Source: Symbiodinium natans
Lineage: Eukaryota > Sar > Dinophyceae > Suessiales > Symbiodiniaceae
DNA length: 64,000 bases
NCBI GenBank assembly: GCA_905221605.1
Contig: CAJNDS010002268.1
Coordinates: 257,232 to 321,231, forward strand
Direction of reading: 5' to 3'
The notes under the pieces are model-generated. The model saw only the letters and a list, made by a program, of their open reading frames with translations, was not told the DNA's origin and made no database searches. How positions within the stretch are numbered: position 1 is the stretch's first letter; each line of letters starts with the position of its first letter. Positions 41,763-52,440 of this stretch are shown here, piece after piece. The position numbers and the translations under genes are program-made.

Positions 41763-41862
41763 GTTTAGGGCTTAGGGTTCAGTTTACGGTGCACTGGCAA
41801 AGGACAAGAAAAAGGGGCCCCTTCTCGTGAAACCAGTGATACGATTGTGTTCTTTAATTTAG

Positions 41863-42177
41863 TTTGTGCGAACCCGTGGTGCCTGCCCATGTCTGCTCTC
41901 CAAGACCCGAAAGTCCTCGAAAGACTATTCTCGGAGTACCTGCAGTGCCAGGGGAACTGGATGGCTTCTTCCCTAGTACTCGAGTCCAGTACTTCGTCCA
42001 CTCACGAGGTACAGGGAAGGGAAGAGTACCTGAAGTACTGTGACCGTCGAAAACAGTACGGCAACGCGGCGGCGAAGCAACTTCGGGACGCCAAGCCGCG
42101 GGCCCAACAGGCCAATCCCCACGCCAATCCTCCCTACGTCATGGCTCATCCAGACCTCCCAGAGTGCGAGGACACCA
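41863..42177 (+). CDS. candidate long exon, helical linker-type domain
   Basis: Acceptor TTAATTTAG, phase 2; open for about 105 codons until a CCCTAAA array, the 3' border needing a GC donor. Contains RLFSEYLQCQGNWMASSLVL and EEYLKYCDRRKQYGNAAAKQ, ending VMAHPDLPECEDTS. From memory this resembles a helical segment (YL-x(6)-GNW then a GREEY-like helix) common in dinoflagellate proteins; I have no name for it. The strongest single exon outside the transposon. Confidence 0.7.
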
Positions 42178-42511
42178 GCTATACAACCCTAAACCCTAAA
42201 CCCTAAACCCTAAACCCTAAATTTCAGCCGCCCCATTTCAAATTTCGGTACCTAGGGAACCTGAGGGAAGCCAGGGAGCCTTGGGGAGTAGTGGGGGCTC
42301 TAAGCCCTAAGCCCTAAACACTAAACCCCAAACCCTAAACCCTAAACCCTAAACCCTAAACCCTAAACCCTAAACCCTTGGGTTAGCTACCCTCCTCTAC
42401 CCACGAACCTTAAACCAGAAGCCAAGCCCTTGAACCCTCAAATTCTTCTAAAGCCTAAACCCCCTAAACGCAAAACCCTAAACCCTAAACCCTGTGCGCC
42501 TAATATCCCAG

Positions 42512-42572
42512 GCCGGAGCTCCAGGCCAAGGAGGACGTGCCTCTCTACTCGGCCGAGGCAGAGACGCAGTGG
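42512..42572 (+). CDS. candidate exon, coiled-coil gene
   Basis: ATCCCAG acceptor, TGG|GTGTAG donor, phase 1/0, exactly 20 full codons: PELQAKEDVPLYSAEAETQW. Confidence 0.65.
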
Positions 42573-42750
42573 GTGTAGGGCTTCCGGTTCAGGGTTTAGG
42601 GTTTAGGGTTGAGGGTTTAGGGGTTTAGGGGTTTAGGGTTTCGGGTTTAGGGTTGAGGGTTGAGGGTTGAGGGTTTAGGGTTTAGGGTTGAGGACTTGTT
42701 GAGGATGTTGTTTTGAAGGTTGGAGACTCATGGCTTGCCCCGGGGTTTAG

Positions 42751-42783
42751 AGCTGAGTCGTGCCTACAGCCCAGGGGGCCCAG
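42751..42783 (+). CDS. candidate exon with heptamer acceptor
   Basis: GGGTTTAG acceptor, CAG|GTAAGA consensus donor, phase 2/1, peptide LSRAYSPGGP. Confidence 0.5.
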
Positions 42784-43054
42784 GTAAGATTAGATTCTTA
42801 GGTGAGGGTTTAGGGTTTAGGGTTTAGGGTTTAGGATTTTGGGTTTAGGGTTTAGGGTTTTGGGTTTTGGGTTTAGGGTTTAGGGTTTAGGGGTCAGGGC
42901 TAGGACCCCTTCAAAACAAAAAGGGCACCCTGTTATTCCTGGGTTACTCCTGGGTCTAGTACTGGTTGTTTTCCCTTCTGGGATTTACGAGGATCATCTT
43001 AGACCCTAAACCCTAAACCCTAAACCCTAAACCGTTGTTAGAGAGCCATCCCAG

Positions 43055-43146
43055 TTCTGAAGGACAAGATCCCCCAAACTGTATCGGGAGCATCGGGGGT
43101 TCTCATGTTCGAGTCCCACGCCCGAAAGCCCCGAAGCCCAAAAAGA
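43055..43146 (+). CDS. candidate exon
   Basis: ATCCCAG acceptor, AGA|GTCTAA donor, phase 2/0, in phase with the previous exon. 30 full codons: LKDKIPQTVSGASGVLMFES then a basic segment. Confidence 0.6.
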
Positions 43147-43407
43147 GTCTAAACAACGCCCCAACCCCTGACCCTAGAGGTCCTAAACCCTAAACCCTAA
43201 ACCCGAAAAGGCCAAAGTCACTAGCCGCAAAGCCCTTAAAGCCCCTTAAAGTCCTGAACCTCTCGAACCCCAAACCTCTGTAAGCCCCAAACCCCAAGAT
43301 TTTTCAGACCAATGCCTTAACCCTAAACCCTAAACCCTAAAAGCTAAACCCTAAACCCTAAACCCTAAACCCTAAACCCTAAACCCTAAACCTTCTTCCC
43401 CGGAGAG

Positions 43408-43469
43408 GAATTGAAGTCCGCCTACCGGTGCCTGATGCCCCCACGAAGCGAAGAAACCCAGGCCTTGAG
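43408..43469 (+). CDS. candidate exon
   Basis: CGGAGAG acceptor, GAG|GTTTAGGG donor, phase 0/2, in phase with the previous exon. Peptide ELKSAYRCLMPPRSEETQAL. Confidence 0.6.
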
Positions 43470-43578
43470 GTTTAGGGTTTAGGGTTTAGGGTTTAGGGTT
43501 TAGGGTTTAGGGTTTAGGGTTTAGGGTTTAGGGTTTAGGGTTTAGGGTTTAGGGTTTAGGGTTTAGGGTTTAGGGTTT
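43470..43578 (+). repeat. (TTTAGGG)n array
   Basis: About 15 perfect heptamers beginning at the donor of the preceding exon, followed by degenerate GCCTTAGGCACACAAGG units (43580-43730). Confidence 0.9.
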
Positions 43579-44205
43579 ACTGCCTTAGGCACACAAGGTT
43601 TCATCAAGGTTTTGGGTTCAGGGTTTTGAGATTCAGGCCTTAGTCACACAAGGTTTAGGGTTTAGGGTTTAGGGTTTAGCGTTTAGGGTTTAGGGTTCGG
43701 GGTTTTAGTGTTTAATGCCTTAGGCACACACAGGGTTTAGGGCTTAGGGTTTAAGGTTTAAGGTTTGGGGTTTAGGGGTTGAAGGCCTCAAAGAGTTTAA
43801 GGGTTGGCCCAACGGCTTCAGGGTTTCTACAAGGGGTGTAGGGTTTGAGGATTCAAGGTTTGGGGTTGAAGGGTTTAAAGGGTTGAAGGGCTCAGGGGTT
43901 TAAGGGTTGCGGTTCAGGCATTGATGGGTCGCAGGGTGAATGGCTTCATAGGGTTTAGGAGTTGAGGTTTGAGGGTAGCGAAGGACTAAAGGGGGGACCC
44001 TTAGAAGGGACCTTTAGAGTTATTTAGGGCTACTTAGGCATTTTGGGACTATATAAGGTACATGCAAGGGTTTTGTGGGGATGAGGGCAGAAGGATTACG
44101 GGCCCTTCTACCCCTGAACGATACCAATGCTTCTGCCAAGGTCTTGACCTAAACCCTAAACCCTAGACCCTAGACCCCACATCCTCCTTGAGAATAGCCG
44201 GGCAG

Positions 44206-44272
44206 GTGCCGAAGGCAAAGCTCATGGACGTCCTGAAGAAGAGGCCGCCTGGCTCGATTTCAGAGGGCCAAG
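44206..44272 (+). CDS. candidate exon
   Basis: CGGGCAG acceptor, CAAG|GTTCTA donor, phase 0/1. Peptide VPKAKLMDVLKKRPPGSISE. Confidence 0.65.
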
Positions 44273-44385
44273 GTTCTAGGATTTAGGGTTTGCGGGTTTA
44301 GGGGTTTAGGCTTTAGGTTTAGGGTTAAGGCCTAGGGTTTGGGTTTTGGGGTTTAGGGTTCAGGGTTCAGGGTTCAGGGTCCAAG

Positions 44386-44424
44386 CTGGAGGCGCCGCTG
44401 CTCGGTACATGGAGGGTTTCCCAG
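44386..44424 (+). CDS. candidate exon
   Basis: TCCAAG acceptor, CCAG|GTTTTG donor, phase 2/1, in phase with the exon at 44206. Peptide GGAAARYMEGFP. Confidence 0.5.
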
Positions 44425-44825
44425 GTTTTGGGGGCTCCTAGAATCTGAGGATCCGCAGGGGTTTAGGGTTGAGGGTTTGGATGTTAGAGGTACCCTCTTC
44501 TGGGTAGCCTAAAACCCTAAAACCCTAAAGCCGTACAGCCATCCCTCCAACCCTAAAACCCTTTGTTACACCACCTGCCGGGGGTGAGTTTATCGGTCAG
44601 ACTTGTAAGGCTTGTAAGGATTTGGGCTGCGGGTTGTCGGAGGGCCTGGAGGTTAAGGTTTTGGGTTTAGGGTTTGGGGTTTAGGATTTAATTAGGGTTT
44701 TGGGTTTTGGGTTTTGGGTTGTGGGGTGTTGGGGTCGGAGTAGGGGGTCTGCTGTCATCGCTGAGCTTTTAATGACATCCACGTGCCACCTCCCCCAAGC
44801 GAGCAGATCTGTCTTCGGATTTCAG

Positions 44826-44887
44826 AAGACGTCAGGGACACACTGGACGCGCCCCTATATACTTTGCGTGCAACGCGCTGAGGAAAG
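44826..44887 (+). CDS. candidate exon, frame ambiguous
   Basis: GATTTCAG acceptor, AAAG|GTGTTT donor, phase 0/2: KTSGTHWTRPYILCVQRAEE. The phase-2 frame (DVRDTLDAPLYTLRA, donor C|GTGCAA at 44869) would fit the preceding exon better. Confidence 0.45.
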
Positions 44888-45357
44888 GTGTTTTTATCTC
44901 AGTCCGTCATTCAGGCTTGGCTTAAGTAAGCTTCCAGAAATATCTTCGGGTAGTTGCATGGTCCCTTAGTATGGGCCCTTAAACGTGGACCCCTTATATA
45001 CCCCATATATACCCCAGAGAGCCCATGAAACTAACTAAACCCTAAGCCTAAACCCTAAACCCTAAACCCTAAACCCTAAACCCTAAACCCTAAACCCTAA
45101 ACCCTAAGCCCTAAACCCTAAACCCTAAACCCTAAACCTTAAACCTTAACTACCCTTAAGAAAGTAATGTGTGGAGTTTTGGGTTTACTCGTGGGATGAG
45201 CTCATGGGGCTCATAGAGGCCTCTTAACAGCGATTCAGGGTTTAGGGTTTAGGGTTAAGGGTTTAGGGTTTAGGGTTTAGGGTTTAGGATTTGGGGTTAG
45301 GATTTGGGGTTTAGGATTTGGGGTTTAGGGTTTAGGATTTAGGGTTCCTGGCTCCAG

Positions 45358-45410
45358 GTACGTCTGCGTGCACCCGATCACCATCACGGATAGCTTGGCA
45401 GGACACCTAG
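45358..45410 (+). CDS. candidate exon
   Basis: GGCTCCAG acceptor, CTAG|GTGTTT donor, phase 1/1, peptide YVCVHPITITDSLAGHL. Confidence 0.5.
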
Positions 45411-45886
45411 GTGTTTGGGTGCCATGAACTGCTGTGGGCTTTATAGGACACAGGGTTTAGTGGGTTTAGGGTTTAGGGTTTAGGGTTTAGGGTTTAGGGT
45501 TTAGGGTTTAGGGTTCAGGGAGGATTTTCCCCACACAACTACCCATCTGCCACCCACACCAAAGTGCGACCAAGCACGTAGTCCTCAAAGTTCGCAAGAC
45601 GCCTGCAACCTTAAAGCCTAAACCCTAGACCCTAAACCCTAGACCCTAGACCCTAGACCCTAAACCCTAAACCCTAAACCCTAAACCCTAAACCCTAAAC
45701 CCGAAACCCTAAACCCTAACCCCCCAAATTCCTAAACCCTAAACTTAAACGTAAATCCTGGACCCTAAGCCCTGGAGAACCTGACAGGTACAGGGCTTGA
45801 CTAGGTCGTCGTGGTATGGCGTTTCGAACCCCATCCCTGCCCTCTAAACCCTGCCTTCAGAACCTAAAACCTACTTTTTTCTGTAG
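45411..45886. repeat. intron-like stretch
   Basis: TTTAGGG array at 45460-45515, CCCTAGA/CCCTAAA array at 45610-45720. A possible coding segment (ATKHVVLK) at about 45572-45595 has unclear borders. Confidence 0.55.
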
Positions 45887-45904
45887 GCTTTTGCTATAAC
45901 ATCC
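45887..45904 (+). pseudogene. 5' part of a candidate exon cut by the copia insertion
   Basis: Strong TTTTTTCTGTAG acceptor, then six codons AFAITS up to and including the CATCC target site. With 57015-57023 (LYR, donor G|GTTTTA) it would form a 27-nt exon in phase 0/0 before insertion. Confidence 0.4.
45900..45904. repeat. target-site duplication, left
   Basis: CATCC, repeated at 57010-57014 directly after the right LTR. Confidence 0.9.
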
Positions 45905-46331
45905 TGTTGAATGTCCAGACCCTCCACGAGCCCATTGCCCAGGTGCTTCGCTTCTTCTTTTCCGACTTGTGGTTCAAAGGCATGCAGCACGAGTACATAA
46001 CCCGAACATGCTTGAAGCACTCAGTAGGGATGTGCTTGGAAGGGGCTGCATGCACCACAAACACATAGCTTTCAAGAAAGATTTGTAAGTCTGGCTTTGT
46101 ATAGCACTTGTCAGCTTGCTTTTGTTCTTTCTTCTCTTCTGAGTCCGAGCGTGTTCGCTAGCTGAGAGAAAAGCCATAGGCCGCTCTGCGCTGTGCAGTC
46201 TGGGAGACTTTGGGCGATTGGAGTTTCGGAGGTTTTCTTCGGCAAAGAATACAAGGTTCGAGATTTCGGAGGAGGACTCAGTCCACATCGAAGGGGTGCT
46301 CTTCGCTGGGGACCTGTTTGAGCCATCAACA
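45905..46331 (+). repeat. 5' LTR
   Basis: 427 bp, starts TGTTGA and ends TCAACA. Differs from the 3' LTR only at 46296 (G here, A at 56974). Transcription should start within it; no obvious TATA box. Confidence 0.95.
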
Positions 46332-46345
46332 GGTTATGAGTGCCC
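46332..46345 (+). other. primer-binding site, half-tRNA-Met type
   Basis: GGTTATGAGTGCCC directly follows the LTR. Its complement resembles the anticodon stem-loop of initiator tRNA-Met (CTCATAACC), as in Drosophila copia, rather than the 3' acceptor end. Confidence 0.6.
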
Positions 46346-49130
46346 AATCCGCTTCGGCGGTGCGGGGCTCCGCTACAGGGCCTCTGATGAATGGTCGCGG
46401 GCACCAGTCGTCGGTGGCGCCAAGCTATGGGGCTGCTTCTGAAGCTGGGTCTACAAGTGGTGTGGGCTTGGATGCTGGAAGCAGTTTGCCGCAGGACACG
46501 AGGATGGCCTCCGGCTGCAGATCTGGCAATGATCTGCAGCAGGGGTCCATCTCTGGCTCTGGAGGTGGTGGTACAGCTACACCTTTGGAGGTTGTGAATG
46601 ACCTGAGGGCGGCAACCGATGGGGGCGAGGCCCCAGATACCGGTTTGCCCCCTGGAGCAGGCAACAACAGTTCAGAACTACCCGAAGGACCTTTGGAGAG
46701 CGCACGGCGAGCTGTAGGACAGATCTGGCAAGCGGTGCAGGTGGCAGCTGGACACCCTGCTATGGCTTCCCGACCTCCTATGAACGATGGAGGAGAGCCT
46801 GGGGAAGTGGAAACGTATTTGAGTGCTGGCTGGGATGGGTCACGGGATGATTCGAGGTCTCCCTCCCCACCACGTGGGCCTCCCCCCGCTCCAGCCGAGG
46901 TGACGTTGCAGCAGCCACTGTTTCCACCTGAAGTCCTGAGCCAGATTGAGACGATGAATCGCGAGGCACCTTTGCTTTCTGGGTTTGGGAGTCCTGGAAG
47001 AGAAGCTGGAAGGCCTGAGTCGTCGGATTCAGCTGGTGTGAGCAGTGGGGCAGTTCAGGCCGAAGTGCATCGACAGCTGGAGGTCATGCGAAGAGAGCAT
47101 AGTGCGCTTGTACAGGGACGAGCTAGGGAGAATGAGTTCCTAAGGGACCGTCTCGCTAATGCTGTAGCTGTAGCAGAACGGGAGTCATGGAGAACTAGCA
47201 CAGTAGGTAAGGTTTGGGGTTGGTTGGGTGAGAACTTCAAGGGATTGGGTTCGGGTCCTCGGCAAACCCTCAACCAACCAGGCGCAGGTTTTCCCCCGGT
47301 TGCAGCTCAGGGTACGAGACCCTTGCACGTCCCAGGCGTGCCAGGTTCCTTAGGTGCAGCATTTCCCTCGATTGCAGCTCAGGGTATGCAGCCCTTGGAG
47401 CATGTCCCAGGCGTGCCAGGTCCGGCATCCTTCCAAGCCGTGCCAGGTCCATCAGGCTTTGCATTTCCCCCGATTGCAGCTCAGGGTCTGATGCCCTTGG
47501 AGCATGTCCAGCATTTCCCTCGGTCGCAGCTCAGGGTATGAAGCCCTTGGAGCATGTCCAAGCCGTGCCAGGTCCAGGTGCAGCATTTCCCTCGGTCGCA
47601 GCTCAGGGTATGATGCCCTTGGAGCAAGTCCCAGACGTGCCAGGTGCATCAGGTGCAGCGTTTCCCTCGGTCGCAGCTCAGGGTATGATGCCCTTAGAGC
47701 ATGTCCAAGGCGTGCCAGGTCCAGGTGCAGCATTTTCCTCGGATCGCAGCTCAGGGTACGAATCCCTTGGAGCATGTCCGAGGCGTGCCAGGTCCAACAA
47801 CCTTCCCAGCGCGAGGCTTAGGTGCGGAGCAGGTCCTGACGGCATCCCAAGGTGCAAGACCGTGTGAGAAAGGGGCTCCAGGTGTAGGTCCACAGGTCCA
47901 AGACGTAAGCGCTAGGAGTCCTGAGGTCACGAACTTACTGCAAGGCCTGCAAGCTGTCCTGCGGGGAGGGGAAGGTTCACCCACGAGTGCCGAGCAGGTC
48001 AAGTACCATTGGCAGGAACTTCCTAAGTTGAAATTGGGGCTGAGGCATCGTTGGCATTCATGGATTGGTTGCACCTTTGCGCGCCCTGTGTGGAGGACAT
48101 GTCCAGCACATCGGCTGACTATTGGGCATGCTTGTGCAAGGAAGCAGAGAGATGGTATGCTGGATTCATATCGGCCGATCCTGTCACCCGTTTGACTCTA
48201 AACCCTGTCCCGAGTTACGAACTCCAGGATGTAAGATGGTCCAGGTTGGCAAAAAGGTTGGAGTCGCTCCTAATTGCAGCCTGTCCTGGGGGAATTCAAG
48301 GTTCACCTTTGGGATTAGAAGGGGGTTCTACTACCCCAAAAAGGTTACGAGGTTACCTAAGCCCTAAACCGGCAGAGGGTTTTTTTTTTGCAAAGGTGTG
48401 GCTCGGCCCTGTCCTCTTGCAAAGCCAAAGTCCGTCAAGGAAGAACTCGTGGCAGGGAGGATCAAAACTCCTCTGGGGATCATCTGCCGACTGTATTCTC
48501 TGTATGCCCCTGGTGGAGTCTCGGAACGAGAGCAGGGGATTCAGTTCCTTCAATCTCCTGCACAAGCATCATCGCCGCACCAAGCCACTGAAGTCCTCCG
48601 GAAGTGGAAGCGTTGGCTACTGCGAACTCAAGCCTTGGGAGGAACCACTCCTGATCCAGTGATCCTTGTAAAGGCCCTAAATACGATAGTTAAGGGTGTG
48701 CTTGAGGGGGCTCCCGAAGCTCTCTTTAGGGTTAATCTGGTTCGAGCCGCCTTGAAGGTTGAAGTTGCGCCAAGCCAGGAGTCGGTCGTTCAGCTCCATG
48801 CTGCCCTTACTGCCGAGGTTGAAGCGCTCGGAAGGGTCACTCCGAAGGCCAAGGCGCCCCCTCCTCAGGTTGCAGCGGTGGATAACCCGACAGCTCCAGC
48901 ATCGTCTTCGCAAGCACCAGGCCCTAAAGGAAAGGGGAACCCTAAGAACCTTGCCCCAGGACCCCCGACGGTTAACCCTAAGAGTCCTCCGCCGCAGCCT
49001 GGTTCCACAGGGAATAAGTGTCGGTTCTTTCTGCAGGGTCAGGGTTGCCGTAAAGGGGAAAGGTGCCAAGACTTGCACGAGTGGAAGGAGATTCCTGCGA
49101 ATGAGCGTAGTGAAAGATGTATGGCTTGTG
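46346..49130 (+). pseudogene. gag: copia gag region, frame-disrupted
   Basis: Capsid-type polyprotein, read through at least five frame segments (46210-47541, about 47530-47740, 47740-48045, 48045-48395, 48398-49130). Order: low-complexity Gly/Ser/Pro region; heptad segment (EVHRQLEVMRREHSALVQGR); a tandem repeat; a helical capsid-like part (AFMDWLHLCAPCVEDMSS, later YSLYAPGGVSEREQGIQFLQ); then a zinc finger CRFFLQGQGCRKGERCQDLH of C-x8-C-x5-C-x3-H type, followed by CMAC, where the frame breaks. The start is inferred; the first open frame even begins inside the LTR. Confidence 0.75.
47275..47830 (+). repeat. minisatellite inside gag
   Basis: About seven copies of a roughly 60-85 bp unit encoding FPSVAAQGMMPLEHVPGVPG-like peptide. 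Two frame changes fall inside it: one repeat carries an extra A (CGGATCGCAG versus CGGTCGCAG), the other lacks a base. Confidence 0.8.
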
Positions 49131-50061
49131 GAGGAAGGATTGCCCGAACAGCAAAGCCGGAAGGGCCGGGGGTCCACCTCCCAAGAACCCTAAGACCTCA
49201 CCTCCACCAAAGGGACCTGAGTTGAAGGCTGCAGCTCCCTCGCCCAATGCCAACCACGTCACAGCTCTCCTTGAGGATGCTGCCAAGGTTCTCAAGGCAG
49301 TCCAGCCCAAGGAACCCTCCGGGGTACCTGTCGTTGAAGCACAGCCCATTCCATCAGCGTCGCAAGCTCCTGTCGCCCAAGGAGTTCCTGTTTCGGTTGC
49401 GACCCTTCAGGCCCACCTCGATGCGATCCGCCAGGCGATCCCTGATGGACAGCCTAACATCAGAACTGCGCAGGTAGCAAGCACTGACCCCTCGCCTTGC
49501 GAGGTAGACCAGGGTGAAAGGACTGGCTTGCTGGACCCCATGCGTTCTCGAGAGCCTAAGGACACCAACACGTCTCGCACTGAGGTCACTCTGGCCGGAG
49601 GGGTGACGAGGGTGATGGAGCAAAATTCCTCCGGAACCATCCTGGTTGAGCCGGGATCGCAGCCCATCGTCCCGGTTGGAGCTTTGATCCAGGAGCTAGG
49701 ATGCTCTTTGACATGGTCTGGGAAGAAGGCCACCTTGGTGCATCCGCTTCATGGGAAGATCCCGCTTCGTGTCCGCCAGGGTTGTCCGATCTTGGCAGAG
49801 ACCAGAGCTTTGGAGCTCATCCATGAGCTTGAAGAAGCTAAGCTGGCAGAGTTCAACACTGAGGTGGAGGAGCTTCAGGCCATCCTAAGAGGCTTAAGTG
49901 CACCGAAGCCACTGAAGGCTAGGGTCAAGGAAGCTAGGGAAACGGGTTCCAGGGTTGAGCTCCTGCAAGCTGCGACGGCAACAGGCCTCTTTGCGAAGGA
50001 GCACCTTCCTCTCCTGGGAGTAACCTCCCCATCCACAGCCACCATGTGCGACACGTCCTAA
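49117..50061 (+). pseudogene. pol: copia protease region with damaged active site
   Basis: Frame continuing from gag after a shift. The text TGLLDPMRSREPKD stands where copia proteases have a D-S/T-G-A motif: the Asp (49534-49536) remains but Ser-Gly-Ala is missing without loss of frame, as if about 15 bases were deleted. Downstream EPGSQPIVPVGALIQELGCS and the helix ALELIHELEEAKLAEF are typical of this element group as I recall it. The frame ends at a TAA near 50060. Confidence 0.65.
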
Positions 50062-50680
50062 AGGCCCTTCAGCTGCCAAGGAGAACCAGGCGAACGCTAG
50101 AGAGCTCTAAGGACTGGGTGCTAAGGTTTGTTAGGCAAGACTTCGGGGACGATCCTTTGGATGCTTGGTGTAATCCCATAGTAACCATCAACCTGAGCAA
50201 GCAGCACCGCGAGGCCCTGACTCCTGGAAACAGCATCGCTCAGATTCTTCTGTGGGCCGCCGTCCATGGTCGAATTGCTGGGGTAGAGGGTGAGCTTGGC
50301 CCCAATCTCAGTCTGGTCCCGTTGTTGCAGTGGTTGTGGACCCTTTCGTCTGTTGTTAGGGGTTACACGGTTCCGTTGGCGGTGATGTCGTCGTCGGCCA
50401 AACCCTTCACGACCGAGGCGTGGAACCGGTTCGTTACCTGGGCCGGTGGCCTTGAAACAAGAGAGGCGCCACACACCGGCACCGTGATTGCTTCCAACTG
50501 CGCCATACCATCCCTGGATTCCTGCAAGGTTGAGGCCGAGGTGAGAGCTTGCATTGCCGGAGCTTTCCTGCCACCTTCGGATGTTTTGCGTCCTGGAGAG
50601 CTTGAGAGCATTGATAAGAGTGGCGTCAACACATCTTGAGCGGCCACCTCCCCTATCGCCGCGACTGCAAGGCGTGCATC
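50046..50680 (+). pseudogene. pol: copia pre-integrase region and HHCC zinc motif
   Basis: A third frame (50046-50639) leads into WRQHILSGHLPYRRDCKAC, which is read by shifting frame at about 50615. It gives H-x4-H and C-x2-C, the integrase N-terminal zinc-binding motif with the GHLPYRRDC signature. Confidence 0.7.
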
Positions 50681-52440
50681 CTCGGGAGCGGGGTTGGCCT
50701 CCAACATCGGAAGGTTAAGGCCCCGGCATCTTTTGCCTTGTCTTGTGACCTTCTCGGTCCATTGCCCGAGAAGGGGCTCTCGGAAGATTGTGTCGCTTCC
50801 CGACCTCGACACAGATATGCCTTGGTGGCGGCCTACAGGGCACCGTCGGAGCTTTTGGAAAAGGGAGGCTGGGTCGGCGCCAGGAAATCCATCGAGGACC
50901 TCTTCGCCCAGGATCTGCTTGATCAAATGGCCAAGGAGGGCAAGGACCTTCGAGGAATACCTCCAATTCCTGAGCATGATGTCAGTCCTGCCGAGGAGGA
51001 CCACCGTCTGGAGGAGGAAGTCCAAGATGTTTTCTCCTGGCCAGAGGAGGAGGAAGGGGTGCCTGAGATATCATCCACCTTGGATACCGTGACCGTGGAA
51101 GTTGAAGAGGAGGAGGAAGGGGGTCTGTGGGATGAAGAGGCCTTGCGAACAACTGTCAAACGGCTGCAAAGCCCTGTGCCTCAAACCGTCCTTCGTTTTG
51201 TCCGCCCGATTCCCTCGAAACACTTCACGGCCATCCTGCCTGCCATCCACTCCATCATCTCCGAAATAGAGCGCATCGGTCTACCCGTTCGTTCTACACA
51301 CACCGACCAAGGAAGAGAATTCCTCTCCGAAGGGTTGAAGGAATGGTGTTCTAAGCGCTCCATTCGTGTGAGTATGTCCGAGCCTCACGACCAAAAGGGG
51401 AACGGACTCGCCGAGAGGATCGTGGGATGGAGTAAACAGAGGGCGCGCACGCTCCTGAGCAGTGCAGATCTCCCTGTCATCCATTGGCCCTCGGCGATGC
51501 AGTATGCTGCTTCCTTGCATCAACACCGAGTACTGGGAACATCACCTCCGGCCTACTTCGGGCAACGAGTGCTGTTTAAGAGGCCTGTCCTTCCTGGCAA
51601 CCTGAAGCCCTGGAATCCCTGGTCCCAGGGGCGATACCTGTCACCGTCCAACATCGTCACCGATGGGCATGTTGTCTTGAATGATGAGGGGAAACTTGTG
51701 ACGGTCCGGAACATCCGGGCAAACCCAGTCGATCCCGAGAAAGAAGTCCTGGATATGCCTGGCGTTGCTGCCGACTTTGGGTCCGAGTCCAAGCAAGACG
51801 ACATTCCTTCATATGTCGTGCCAACAGAGCCCTCCGAAGAACGATACCAACCACCAGTACGCCGGGTTGTAGGAAAGACTCCGGGTGTTAGGTTAGGGGT
51901 TGAAGAGCCGCCGCCTGCACCACTGAGCCCGGAAGAGTTTCCTTGTCCTGATGGAACTAAGAGCCAGCCACCTCGGGTTGTAGGTAAGTCTCCGGGTGTA
52001 AGGATAGGGGTTGAAGAGCCGCCTGAGGTCGAGCTGCTGCCGCTCCCTGATAGTAAGGGGTTAGAGGAGCCTGCGCATCGGGTTGTAGGTAAGTCTCCGG
52101 GTGTTATGATGGGAACCGAAGAGCCACCTGAGGTCGACCAACCAAGTCCCTTTGCCGAAGGCCCTAGAGTTCGCCCTGACCCACTTCACCTTAGCACAGA
52201 TCCAGCGGAGCCTCCTGTCCCTGCGCCTAGAAGGAAGATTACTGGCAAGACCAAGATGGCTAAACGCATCACGGTTGTTCAGCCCTTAGAAGAGAGAGCA
52301 AGAAGCCTGCGAGAAGCCTTGTCCTTCTCTCCTGGTGAAGTCGCTGCCCTCCTGGATGAGGCCCTCAACATTCGTCCCTCCGCCAACCATCAAAGGATTC
52401 GGGGCGTTGCTTCGGGTTGCACCTTTGGGGCTTATGCTAG
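50636..52440 (+). pseudogene. pol: copia integrase, catalytic core intact
   Basis: One open frame. First Asp in FALSCDLLGPLPEKG, second in HTDQGREF, catalytic Glu in NGLAERIVGWSK exactly 35 residues later (D-x35-E). An acidic insertion of about 100 residues (EEVQDVFSWPEEEEGVPEIS) separates the first two Asp. After the core come three spaced repeats of RVVGKSPGVRIGVEEPPEV type, then a Lys/Arg-rich segment. Inserts cDNA into host DNA; this domain may be the only one still able to fold. Confidence 0.85.

Noticed and set aside
43085-43125. tRNA-like T-arm (TGTTCGAGTCCCACG)
   Set aside because: No acceptor, D or anticodon stems can be formed around it, and it lies inside a convincing exon.
45974-46404. 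ORFs within the LTRs (both copies, both strands)
   Set aside because: They repeat identically in the two LTRs, have no protein character and end at LTR borders; regulatory DNA is more likely.
51181-51526. Minus-strand ORFs inside the integrase
   Set aside because: Mirror frames of a well supported plus-strand integrase.
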